Below, piece by piece: positions 46,618 to 59,139 of a stretch of DNA of 64,000 nucleotides; positions within the stretch are counted from its first letter, which is position 1; every line of letters starts with the position of its first letter. The notes beneath the pieces are model-generated. The model was not told the DNA's origin and did not search any database. It was given only the letters and a program-made list of their open reading frames with translations. The position numbers were made by a program, and so were the translations under genes. The stretch is taken from the NCBI GenBank assembly GCA_963682055.1, contig OY821750.1:11348501-11412500 (forward strand), given 5' to 3'. Source of the stretch: Primula veris. Taxonomy: Eukaryota; Streptophyta; Magnoliopsida; Ericales; Primulaceae.

Positions 46618-47662
46618 GGACCATTTTTTATGAGGCATAAAAGTAAAAGAGAGTTACCGGTATCATTCGTTGCTATGTACAAAGTAACTTCAAAGTATAT
46701 GCAACTTGGTGAAGATGCAGCAGGCAAGTAAAAATGTGAAATGTGACCATTAAGTCATATTTGTACAAGTGAGTATTATTTGATATATTAACTCAAGTAT
46801 ATAATAGTATGTTTTGTTAAACTACACTCTTGTAGAAACGAAACAAAAGACCTTAAACTTCAGTTATTTCAATCACAATGCATCAATTTAGAAGAGACTA
46901 GTCACATTGGTTGCATTGTACACCATGGATACGTCGACGTCGTTTTTCAACAGCCTAACTCAGTGGTTAATGCATATGTTCATACTTCATCCCAATGAAT
47001 TAGCCATAAGCTTCGAGTTCGGCACTTTTCAGTTTTCTTAACCTCTCCCAACATCACTTCCACCGTTCCACGTTATCTAGATTCTACATTACAACTTTGA
47101 AAATAATCAGACATCGTAAAGAGTCTAATTTCAGTTCATGTACATTCTTCTTCGTTCAAATAACATATTTGTCCAGGAGAAGGATTAAAAGAGAAAAACT
47201 CAGTCAGCAATTTCTCTAAAACGAAGTAAGATATTTCTTTCCATGTGATAGCTTACTCCTTTTGTAGGGATGCAAAAATAAAATGCGATGTAGAAGAAAA
47301 ATATGATAGATTCGTTTAGCTGAACATTTTAACAAATAAAAAAAAAATGTTCGACACTCGCAGCTTCAATATTTCTCCTACAGTATCGTTTTTTTGTTCT
47401 TTAGGCTCTTATTAAGCAATTACCATTTGACAATATCGTTTTAAGTTCACCTACAAGATAAGGAAAATATGAGGGAAAAAGGTAAACATATAGGAGTAGA
47501 TAGCAATTAATATTGATGTTAAAATATATATAACGTAGAGGGATATTGTAGAAAAGCAGTAGTATTATTGAATATTATTGTGGTGTTGTATATTACAATT
47601 AAACGCGCCTTCTATAGGCAAATATTGAGTACACAACAAGTAATATTCAAACCAAATTAATC
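46618..47662. other. Non-coding DNA between duplication and Copia-type copy 2
   Basis: I found no domain, element end or RNA gene. The sequence is AT-rich with balanced strands and short frames only. Confidence 0.6.
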
Positions 47663-47667
47663 GTGTA
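47663..47667 (+). repeat. Target duplication GTGTA of Copia-type copy 2
   Basis: GTGTA precedes the left LTR and recurs at 53996-54000 after the right LTR. Confidence 0.92.
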
Positions 47668-47871
47668 TGTTGTATAATATTATTGGACTCTCGGGCTTGT
47701 ACCTTATGGGCCAAGTGAGCTTGTAACGCTACCCCTCTATAGATGGTTATGGGTCTTGTATTTCACATTCATTCATATACATTCTGATTAATAAAAACTA
47801 TGTTGTTGTTTCTCTTTATATTCTCTCTATATCTATATACATATATATGTGAGCTAATATGTCACACAACA
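47668..47871 (+). repeat. Left LTR, Copia-type copy 2
   Basis: TGTTGTATAATATT...CACACAACA. It is shorter than its partner through small deletions, for example in the CTCTATCTATATAAAG region. Confidence 0.9.
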
Positions 47872-49297
47872 CGTTATCAGCACGATGTTCGCGGAGAATA
47901 GGATATACGCTCGCGGATATTGAAGATTTTTGGTAAACGCAATGATATTGGGTATTTATAAACTTTGATGTTTATCCGGTTTTTTAGAGTTTTGCTATAT
48001 CGACCTTCACCAACATACCGTACGTAAGGTACCGAATTCAAAACTTAATTTATTCAATATATGTGATCGCACGTATTATTTTATGGATAACTAAAACATG
48101 ATCAAACTGTCTATAAAAGCCTATTGATATGTAATATGTATCGTGTACTGTAAAATTGTATTTTTATACCCAAAAAAAAATCAGTAAAAGACATATAATC
48201 GGGTTGTAAATCGGAAATCATGTAATTGTAAAACATGTATTAATCTGTGGGATTAAATCTGTAACAAACTGAAAACCGTAGGACTATTTTGTAATTCGCT
48301 GAAACTATTGACTGCGCATGTTAATTACTAAATGACTAAACTGAAACTTGTCTGAAATTATGGACTGAAGCTGTAATAATGCTGTAAATAGATATATAAT
48401 TTGCTGAAATTACACGGATAGTCCATGTAGTATATTACATGTATAAAAGTCAATATTCGGTCTAAATATCCACTCACAAGCATATATATTTATTAAAAAG
48501 GCAAGTGAATAAAAAAATTGCATGTTAATTGAATAAATTGATATGTTTTCATATAAATTTAATTCATCATATTGCATGATTTAGTTACCATGTATAAAAC
48601 TTACACATAAAAGCAATATATTTGTATAATATTAATTTATATCTTGCTAGTATGAAATTGGTAAATAAAATATATTACTAGCATGCATGATTTAGTTACC
48701 ATGAATAAAAATCTACACATATAGCAGTATAATAATAATATATTGTGTTAGATATTTCTGGTATAACTTTGGTAAATACTAATATAGATTGATTACATTA
48801 ATTTGAATTCCTTATTAGGAAATATGTACTGCCATGTTAGTTAATCGTGAAACAGGTACAATCTATATAATTGATCACTGCCATGTAATATTTATTTACT
48901 GCCATGTGTAAAATATAGTAATTTTCGAAATCATATATTTTCACATTTAAGTTGGAAAAATTATGAACCTTCCCCAAGTAGGCTCACCTATTTGGATACG
49001 ATGTCTAGGAAAGATATAGGCGGAAGTCGATATCCTAATGAGGTCGGGTTTTAAGTGGCATTCGTGCCCTCCACCCTCACCGTCTTTCCTAGTCGTTTTT
49101 CAAGTAGAGCTACCGAAAGGGGTTGACTAAATAATAATTTCCCCGAGTGTGTTTATATAGTGATGTATGTTTCGCCAAATTGGTATTTCAGTATTGACCC
49201 GTCGTTCGATCAATGAGAACCGATTCACATGAGAAGCAAAACTAATGTTTTCGAACCTGTCATTTCGAAAAAAACGTTTGTGCTTGTGCAAACCATA

Positions 49298-49325
49298 AAC
49301 ATATAAACCAGCCGTTTTATATGTT
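49298..49325 (+). other. Hairpin with 10-bp stem and CCAGCCGT loop, copy 2
   Basis: AACATATAAA, loop CCAGCCGT, TTTATATGTT: a perfect 10-bp stem, longer than the 6 bp left at the same site in copy 1 (29050-29069). In copy 2 the sites at 50712-50741 (one G-U pair) and 51615-51636 (TCTCCCCG stem, loop TCGTTA) also fold. Confidence 0.85.
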
Positions 49326-52300
49326 AAATAATCCAGAACTCCCAACACATGTTGGATGCCATCTATGATGAGAAAAATCGTAAAACATACTTGCAAAATG
49401 ATTGTTTAAACGTTGATTTCAATCCGTCACCACATGTTACTCACCCTGATGTGTGAAAATGTGATGCCAAATTTTTTTTTTGGATGCCATCTTTGATGAG
49501 TAAAACACGAGTTTGTTGTTACCCTCAGAATGAATGCTAAGGCATTGATTTTATTCCGCCGCCACATTTGAGACGTGATGACGTCTATGGTGAACAAATG
49601 TCTGAAATTGACATATTGGAGCAATCCTTCACCAAAATACTAGCTTGGAAATTGTATTCCATAAGTAGTATCGTGAATTTATATTTACCATGTTCCTTTA
49701 TCGCCCATCTGTTATTGGATAAGAAAATTTCCCCGGTGAGTAGTTTTAATCCTATTGGGACAATGGCGAATAGTTTGCCTGATATTAATGCTCTTCGTGT
49801 ATATTTTTTTTCCACGAATCGATAACCGAGACAAGTGTTATTTTTCTTGAACTGTCGCGATCCCGATGAATCTCCTAGCCAAGCGAGATTTTAGACAATC
49901 GTCAAAATCAAAAACCTGTAGCTCCAAGACAGTAATTGAAAGGAACAATATGGCCCGTTGTCACAAAGCAAGAGATAATGCTCAAGGAGCCAACTCTATG
50001 CTATAAAGACAAAGGTCATGCACGGTTACTCCTTAAATAGTTCACAACTACTATAAAGGTGGAAAAACCGATGCTAATGTGGTTAAAGTTAATTGAAAGG
50101 AAACTCTTGAGACCCCCGATTTTGTAGCTCAAATGAGTTTGATACATTTCTTTATTGATTTTGATAAATCATTGAGCCATTTTTTCGCTCATCTGGATTA
50201 TGTTTTTCCATTTGGATTATGATTTTTCCATTTGGACATACTTTTGGATTATGGTTTGTCTGTTTACGAAATTTCTCGAAATAATTTAAAGTGTTTTGAG
50301 CAAATTGCTTTGACAAATGTGACCAACTTTAAATTATGAAATTTTAGGCAATACTTGTGGGGTAGTTGATTTTTTTAGAAATAGTGGGTAACAGCGTACC
50401 ACATAATTTCATCAACTATTTTCCTAAAATAGTACTCAGTGAAAACGATTTTGGACCTGTCGTTCCAAATCAAAATCTTTGGTAAAACCAAATAGATTTG
50501 TCAAATATGAGGTCTTATAGTCATGTAGGTCCTGCCGTACCTTATTGAGTTAATAAAATATTCGAGAAAACCAGTGTTATCTGGTAATAGCTCATGAAAA
50601 AATTAAAATTTCTTTACATAGCCTCTATTCAATACGACCAAAAACGTATTTTAGAGGAGTTGAAATGTCTTTCAAGTGGTGCTACCACATTCCTCAAAGC
50701 ATTTAAAGTTACCTTATCATTTTGCCTGTCGTCGAAATGATAAATGATTTAGATGCTAAGACATGATTGTCTATACTATCATTCGCCTGTCTTCGATTGA
50801 TAAGAGCATTTTGATATTGTGGCATTGACCGGATGAGATATTCCCGAGTCAAAAGACGATGCTTGATTTATAATCGCATCGCATTTGGATTCTCTTTGAG
50901 GATATATTTCGTGATTAATCCGAAATTCATGCCACTAATGCTCACCTTGAAAGACTAGTATGTGTAAAGATCACGAAAAGTACTCGTAGAATTCTTATAA
51001 AGAATTGAAAGAGTTGTTGTGGACTTATCCAACCATAAGACGGACCATAAATATAAATAGTTATGGTTGATGCATCGACAATAAGGTCACATGATTATTG
51101 TAGTCCACAGAAATGCAGTATTTCCCAAACTTTTAGCCCTATCATTAAGTTGATGGCTCATGATCCTGATTATCCTGAAAAGTCTAGTCAGCTTGATAAC
51201 TTGAGTTTGGAAATTGAATTTGAACATCATGTCGATTATGTTCAGACCCAAATGGACTCACGGAAAGTTTGATGATGCGACTGCAAATGGTTGCACGCAC
51301 TTCTTGGTCTTGCGCATCAAGATTTATATTTTCGGATGGGGTCATGCTATTTTGCTGTATTTGTCCGTCTGAGGCCCATAGTCACTCAAAACACTAAATG
51401 CGTACCAGTTGGTTACTGGTTATGAGCCAGACGCCTCATATGAACGCGTGTTTGAGTGCTTAATATTTTGATTGAGCCTCTATAGCGTTCAAAATATGGA
51501 CCTCTGAAGGGGACATAAGTTGATTATGAATCCCCTGCCTATCATTTGATAGAGTAACCTTGGCAAGCGATCTCTTTACCGCATGATATGCGAAAGTGAC
51601 ATCGCTAAGACTATTCTCCCCGTCGTTACGGGGAGATTTTCACGTTACCGTTGATAAGAAACGACGTGAAGTAACATGGCATAACCCACTCAGTCTTAGC
51701 TTGATCCCCAAAACTGCACTTAGTGATAAGTAAGTGCATAGACTCCCTCAAGTCTAACTAAATGCCAAATGCATTTAATGACTTTATGAGATGTCACGAG
51801 ATCATTTATACCTGCTGCAAAATGCTTGCAAGGATAGACGTCCCTGTCGGACGCCGTGCTCCTGTCGTAACACGTTGCTTTGGCCGAACCCGCCAAGCAA
51901 AGGACGCTGCCGTCGGCCGTCGGCCGTCATTCTGTCGTCCTTTCCAAGATATGAGGAAGTTGACCGGTTGTTAATTCGTTCAGCCCCAGAGGTGGTGAAC
52001 TGAAACTCGTTCGTCGTACGAGATTATAAAGGATCTAGGAGATGTGTTATTCCTCTTCATCCTGAGAATCTTGAAATATCTGTCGATCATGATATCTTAG
52101 AGGATATTAAAGCGAAACGAGAATGTCAGTGATTACTTGTTCATATAATCGGTGACGACTGATAATATGAACAAATTATGACAGAGAACCATGTACCGTT
52201 GCCTGAAATCAATGTAGAATAGACTGGACTAATGGAAACTTGCAATCCAAGTAGACTCCTTAGCGAAAGTGTGTTCGGACCTATAGCTCCAACACCATCA

Positions 52301-53773
52301 ATGTTAAACAACTTCGTTTATTTGGTTATTCGTAAGGAAAAGTGATGAGAAAAATTGAGATTGTAGAATGCTCGCCTAGTAGCGCAACCCTGATATAGAC
52401 CCAGTCCGTCCCTGATTAGACGATGAAGAGATATTGAACCATGATGTTCATATCTAAGTACAATAAGCGCATCATTGTACTTGGTCTAATGTGCTAGGAC
52501 GAACATCTTGTCTGCTGTGAATGGTATAGCTCGACACAGCATCGCGCTAACACGCTGCCATCGAAATGGCATAAAAGACATTTTCCCATTACCTTAAGGT
52601 AACTGTGGATGAGGGCTTGTCTTATCCCATTTTGTATCATCGAGTGTACCTACCCCATTCGGTACTCGAATTAACGCAACCCTTTTTCGGTTATACCGAT
52701 ACTGGTTACTTATCAGACCCGCATAAAGGATATTCCTAACATGGTCCGTCTTTACCATTAGGAATAAGGCAATATCTTGGAGGTCTTGGAATGACTCCAA
52801 ACGAATAACTCTGATCTACTCATGCTCTATGAGACGACTAGAGAGTGTATATGGCTTCAAGCTCGTATTAGCCATATTTGAATTACATATGCTTTGTCTC
52901 ACGATCCAGATAAAACACTTGCCTTATTTGAGGACAACTTGTTGTTATCGATCAAGAGCGACATGACTAGATTATGCTATTTAGCATTTCTTGCCAAAAT
53001 AAATCTTCACATATGAAGTTTAAGAGCATCCTGTCGAATGCTCGTTTTATTTCATGTTATATTTTCTTGCATACAGTCGTGTGCAAGGAAATGAAGCATC
53101 CAGTCGAATGCTCGTACTCTTTCTTGAAATATGAAATCCTTACACCTCGTCGTGTGCAAGTGAGGTGGAGCATCCAGGTGAATGCTTATTGCACTAATTA
53201 CTACTTAGTCGAAATCCTCGCACCCTGTCGTGTGCAAGTGAGGGGGAGCATCCAGTCTCATGCTCGTGTACTCTTTTTTTCCTTAGACCAAGGTTTTTTT
53301 CCCAAGTGGGTTTTCCTTGGCAAGGTTTTTAGCGAGACACGTTTCCATTATATCTCACTTAAGATTGCCGAAATTAGGGGGAGTATCCTGTTGTATAATT
53401 CTTACCACTATGTACTCTTTTGTCCTTCGACTAGAGGTTTTTCCCACTGGATTTACTCTAGCAAGGTTTTGATGAGACACCTGTTTTGTGGTTGATCCCT
53501 ACTACTACCATTGTTGCACTCTTTTTCCTTCGATCGGAGATTTTCCCATTGGGTTTGCTCTGACAAGGTTTTAATGAGACACACTGTTTTATGGTTAGTT
53601 ACTTACATGATATTTCGGCTTATATCATTCGGCTACACAGTTTCTCTTAGGTACCGGTTTTGTTCCACACTGAGTTTTTCGGCCCTAAGATTTTTATGTG
53701 TTTAGCACTGCGAATGAACTCGACTCAGATCTATTGCATGAAGACGAAGAATTCAAGACGTCCAAATGGGGAG

Positions 53774-53995
53774 TGTTGTATGATATTATTAGACTCTTGG
53801 GCTTGTATTTTATGGGTCCAAGTGGGCTTGTAACCCTACCCCTCTATCTATATAAAGATGGTTAGGGGTCTTGTATTTCACATTCATTCATATACATTCT
53901 GACTAATAAAGACGCTGTTGTTGTCTCTCTCTATATTCTCCCTCTACATCTATATACATATATATATGAGCTAATATGTCACACAACACACAACA
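53774..53995 (+). repeat. Right LTR, Copia-type copy 2
   Basis: 222 bp, preceded by AAATGGGGAG. The end carries an extra ACACAACA unit (CACACAACACACAACA) before the GTGTA duplication. Confidence 0.9.
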
Positions 53996-54000
53996 GTGTA

Positions 54001-54706
54001 TAATTTATTATATATTCTTATCAAATCAAATCTAATATATTTTCTTCATGTATAGTTCCATGATGTGTACTGTTATACCTAATCCGAATCATTTTTTTTT
54101 GCTGACTTATATCAAATGGAAATACATGTTAAAAAAAATTCTACACTTTCTTAAATCTATAGTGCAATAAATGTTCCTTTTGGCTTATGGAACTCGAATT
54201 TCTTTGCTCTTATGGCAAAAATACAAAATTTTATAAATGTTATATATGGTTGTTAAACTTCCCCGCAATATTGCAATAATTTTCAATTTGCAACTTATAA
54301 TTGGATAGCTGAATCATTGTTATCTTATAAGAAAATAGCATAAGTTGCACATAAAACTTTAACCAAACAAGCCATCTAAGGTTGCATAAAGCTGAATTAA
54401 ATTAATAGAACTCGAAGATATCAAGATAAAAGAATTGAAAGCTTATATATATTAGCATATTTTAATTGCACATCTATCTACCAACATTCACAATTTATAC
54501 TTCTAATATAATTAATTTTATTAAAATTGGATAAATCCGTTGATTTAATTGTACATAAGTTACTCACAGGCAAGTCATATGCAATACATGTGCAAGACAT
54601 GTGTATTGCTAGTGGTAATATGATCATTTCATTTGATTTGATTCATGTTTAATACAACAAACTATTATTTTATAGTTATTTGTATACTAACCAACCCCGA
54701 TTTCTT

Positions 54707-54746
<40 letters not shown>

Positions 54747-57700
54747 CGAACACATCTTCTTTTCCTTTTATTGCTAAATTGTTACTAAATTTAACAGATA
54801 CTCATTTTACCATCAGTTTAGTAACAGAGGCTCTGATTGTAAGCTGACATTTGTTTTTTATAGTGCGAAACTTTTGGAAGAATTGAAGTTGTTGTTATAG
54901 TCGTGGGTACACCTGAATGTTTTGGTGAGGCTTTGTCTTATCCACACGAAGTCTCATTATGAGACACTCTGGTGACAAGGGCATGAATATAAGCAGAATG
55001 AATAAAATCTAAGGAATCAATGTAACATCCTATATTTTATAATAATAAAACATACTTTTGAGTGTTAGTAAAAATAAAAAACTATTTCTTTACGGAGACA
55101 TGTTTATCATTCGGTTATAATGGCTGGATATGCCTTGCGAAATAAAGTTTATCTTGTGTTATTTTTCATCTTTTAACTTCATATTACACTTACACGTGTT
55201 ACAGCTATTTGCAAGAGTGACGGGTTGTGTTTGTTTAGAGGGAACGTATTTACCTCAAAAAAATATTTTTGAGTAAAATTATTTTCCTATAAATTCTTTC
55301 TCCTCTAATCGTTTATTAATTTTTGTTTATTAATTGTCTGGTAATATTTGTATTTTTCATAATTTTTTTTTTTACTAATAACGCGTTTGGCATCGACTTT
55401 TATAATAACAAAATTGATTCTACAATGAGAAGAAAACTTACTCAAAATAAGTTGTTTTTAAAAAATAATGAGAATATTAGTTGACTAAAATAAGTCACTT
55501 GTAACTTCTTTACCTATAAACGACTTATAACTTCATTTTGTTAATAAGTAATTTTTCACTTATACTAACTTATTGGCGACTTAGAAATATACAAAATAAC
55601 CGAATTGGAAAATTTTAACTTTTGTTGATTTTGATGTGTAAAAAGCTAAAAAGTTCCCTAATTCCAACTTATCTAATTTAGAGTTTTTTACGGGAAAGCT
55701 AACTTTTAAAATGTTAAAAAAGCCAATATATAAAAACCCATAATTTTTTTTAATTAAAAAAATATATATATATATATAAAGAGGATAAAGGATATATATT
55801 CGTGAAAAAAGTTATATTTTCTCTCAGCTAGTAAAATGTTTTCCGCCCATTTTTTGGTTCAATCAATTTCCCTTGTTTTACTAAAGAAATGGAAAATATT
55901 TTCATTTATATTTTTGTATTTTACTATCAACCAATCAACCATAAAATCCATTTTCCCGAAAAAAAAGTTCTTTTACTATTTTTCCTTAAAAACAAACAGA
56001 GCCTAAGCTATTAACCATTCCTCATTAGTTATTACTTATTAGTATAAAATAAATGGTTATACATTTAACTTTATATAATTTGCACTTCGTGGTTCCTATG
56101 TAAAAACAATAGTCAGACTTATGTGGGTTGTAATTATCTCTTTTCTTGTTTTCAACCTTAGTCTGTGGCATAGAGGAAGGGTTTATAATACTTCGACCGA
56201 ACTATATTGGACAACTTTGACTGTTGTTTTGTTTATAATTTAGTAGGTATGGTTATCATAACGGGTTTCTATTGTCTATTTTTATTCGATATCATTTATC
56301 ATTCGTATTCGATTTAATATCCGTATCCGTTTGATTATGATATTTTTTTATCATCGTTGTTATAACATGAGGTGCTTTTGGTTACAAACGGACGTGTATT
56401 TGTTCAGGACCGGATCAGGCTCGGTAACTGGTACGAGTTTCTCCCTGATATAATGTCATGCGTGACTATGCTGAAAACTAGTACAGTTAGGACATACTTA
56501 TATACGGGCATATACAGACTTTTATTAAAATAGCGGTTGTGCTATTTGTTTATTTATTAGTATCATTTCGTATTTTTATCGTGTAATGGATATATCGTTT
56601 ACTGAGTCTCCCGGACTCACCCTAAACATTTTGATTGTGTGCAGGTACAATTTATTAGGAGATGGTAGACAGACGATGTCCTAGAACCGACCCTGACAAA
56701 CCTTTTTGGTTTATTTGTTGTTTTTAAAAAATTCGTCTTGTAATCCATATTTTGTTATAAAATTTATTATAATTTCTTTTTATTTTAATTTATAGCAGTT
56801 CGATTAACGGGCTGTTACAAAGGAAGCTGGCCAACAAAAGAATAAATAATAAGTTGACTGACCATTCGTAAAAAAGAAGAAACCCCAAGAATTGACCGAG
56901 TCTTAAGGAGACCTCCGGTAGGAGAAGACCTACTCCTATTTGAGGGGACATCTCGTCCGTATACAGAGGGAGGATGTTGTGTCTCATACCGAACGTCAAT
57001 AATAGCCACATGATGGCTACTGACAGATCGCTCGGAAACAAAACCATTACCTGGCCCGATTTTAGGTTAAGGCTCAATTGGCCTAAGCCTACACTTTCTA
57101 AAAAGCCTATTTTTTTAGAGCCCCAAATTTATATATGAATTTACTATTCTACCATTCATATTTATTAATAAAAATTAATAACAAGTAATAAAATGTACTT
57201 CATACACACCGCATACAATATTCGTGAATAGTACAAATTATACCATTTACAAATCGTACGAGTGCAATACAATAGTCTGTAGAAAAATAGAGAAATAAGA
57301 AAGAAAAAAGATGAACTAAGAAACAAGAAAGAAAAAAGAAAAATCCAGGTGTTTTTCCAATTATCAATCTTTTATCCCTTCAATTGATAACAGAGTTCTG
57401 TCTCTTTCACATATAACCGATTCAAATAATTATTTATAGTTAGAATCACATGTTTATCTCATATTTTTATTGTATTTTCAACTATATTTTACTTAATTAG
57501 AAAACTAATTGCTGAATTTTATCTTATTTGCCTAGTGACTTGTGTTTTGTACTTTTGTTTTTTGAAATAACTTTGTATTTGTTTATTGTTTGATTTGATG
57601 TAAATGACCAAATTGTAGGATTAAAAAAACCTGTCTTTCGATCATTGGAATTGCCAGTTTTTATTTGATTGGAATTTCCCGTATTTGAGAACTAATTTAC

Positions 57701-57806
57701 TTTTGAATGTTTGAGATTTATGTTATCTTATGGTATTGTTTTTCCTACACCAGAACCACGTGCCTTGTTTTTTGTTAGGTTTTTTTGTGAAAAGTCAAAA
57801 TCATGC
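54001..57806. other. Non-coding DNA with a possible solo LTR
   Basis: This is AT-rich. A TGTAACATCC at 55021 and GGGCTGTTACA ending at 56819 resemble the two ends of a Ty3-type LTR with inverted termini, and the GACTCACCC motif at 56615 fits. No adjacent target duplication is seen, so it is only a candidate. Minus-strand frames at 56790-57077 show no domain. Confidence 0.45.
54710..54744. repeat. (TA)n microsatellite
   Basis: About 17 uninterrupted TA units. Confidence 0.95.
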
Positions 57807-59139
57807 ATGAAGAGAAAGAGAATTTATAAGTCGGGAGCTCAAAAGAAGAAAGAAAAAGATCAATGCGATAAGCTTCAGAAATCTTTGATGGGAACCATAG
57901 ATAAGTTTCTAAAACCTTTAATTGGTTCCGATTCTTGAAACTAGTAGTAGCGCCAAGCTTGATACAAATATGACTAATGAGTTTAATATAGAAAATGTAG
58001 AAGTAATTAATGAGGATACGAATGAGAATGAGAACGAGAACGAGAAAATTGAAGATAATAATAATGAACTGAAAGAAAGCCAGAATAATAATAAAGAGAT
58101 GGACAAGAAAGACGAAAATCATGATGAAAAGAATAATAATGTGATGGGGATGGATAGGATGGAGAATGGTAATGAAAAAGAGAATAACAACGATATACTT
58201 TTTGGTGACAATGTGCCTCTTACTGAAAATATGAATGATTTGTATGATCCAGAAAATTGGGAGGGCCGTATATATCTCAAAAATTAAGGGACCTATTAGT
58301 TGAAAGAGGTCCAACAAGAGTTACAAATTTAGAATATCTGAAAACTCTTATTTGTAAGAGGCTTAGAAGTTTCAGTGATAAACATTATTCTCGAACTTTG
58401 TCAAGCGGGAAAAAAAATGACATGTCATGGCTAGTATATTCTAAAAAAAAGGATAAAGTGTTTTGCTTTTGTTGTGTGTTGTTCTGTAAAGGTTTGCCAA
58501 CTCTTTTAAGTGATGTAATTTCAGGGTTAAATGATTAAAAAAATATTCATAATAGGCTTCGATAATGGAAACTTTTTAAGTTTTATCAAGATGATTGCTG
58601 AATTTGATCCGATAATGGGAGAACATTTTAAACCTATTTGGACTAAAATTAATAAATGTGTCCATTATCTTAGTCATGATATCTAAAATGAGTTGATATT
58701 ATTGATGGCAGATGAGGTTAAAAGAAAAATTATTGAAATTGTAAAAGTTGCACAATTTTTTCCCGTAATTCTTGATTGTACACCTGACATTAGTCACTAA
58801 GAGAAAATGTCTCTCATATTAAGGTGTGTTGATGTCTCCTCCTCTCCAATAAAAGTTGAAGAATTTTTTGTTGGATTTTTCAAAGCGGTTCAAACAACTG
58901 GAGAAGCACTTTTTTATGAATTTAAAGACGCTTTGGAAATTCTTGAACTTGATTTGAATGATGTGAGAGGGCAAGGCTATGATAATGGATCTAATATGAA
59001 AGGAAAATATAAAGGTATAAGAACTCGAGTATTAAGCGAATATCCTAGGGCATTTTATACTTCATGTGGTTGCTATTATCTTAATTTCTCTCTTTGTGAT
59101 ATGGCCATGAGTGTCGCTAAAACTTTTTTAGCAGGTTTT
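57807..59139 (+). pseudogene. hAT-type transposase with TTF zinc finger, 5' part
   Basis: The start MKRKRIYKSGAQKKKEK is typical of the TTF-type/ZMYM1-like hAT transposases of plants. An Asn/Glu-rich stretch follows in a second frame, then DPENWEGR and, in a third frame, LRDLLVERGP and the TTF finger (WLVYSKKKDKVFCFCCVLF). After stops at about 58533 and 58552, the DUF4371 region has FFVGFFKAVQTTGEALFYEF, VRGQGYDNGSNMKGKYKGI and YPRAFYTSCGCYYLNFSLCD. There are at least two frameshifts and several stops, so it is dead. The gene is cut by an insertion just after AMSVAKTF. Confidence 0.85.

Larger units (their letters stand above)
47668..53995 (+). mobile_element. Degenerate Copia-type LTR retrotransposon, copy 2
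   Basis: Left LTR 47668-47871 (204 bp) and right LTR 53774-53995 (222 bp) are of the same family as copy 1, flanked by a perfect GTGTA duplication. The primer-site region reads CGTTATCAGCACGATG. From about 48930 the interior follows copy 1 base for base with scattered changes, including the same broken RNase H scrap (52700-52720) and the same hairpins. Two differences stand out: the leader 48110-48930 is unrelated to 27960-28690, and about 540 bp present in copy 1 (32165-32700) are missing at about 52388. The LTRs are more diverged from each other than in copy 1, suggesting an older insertion. Confidence 0.9.
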
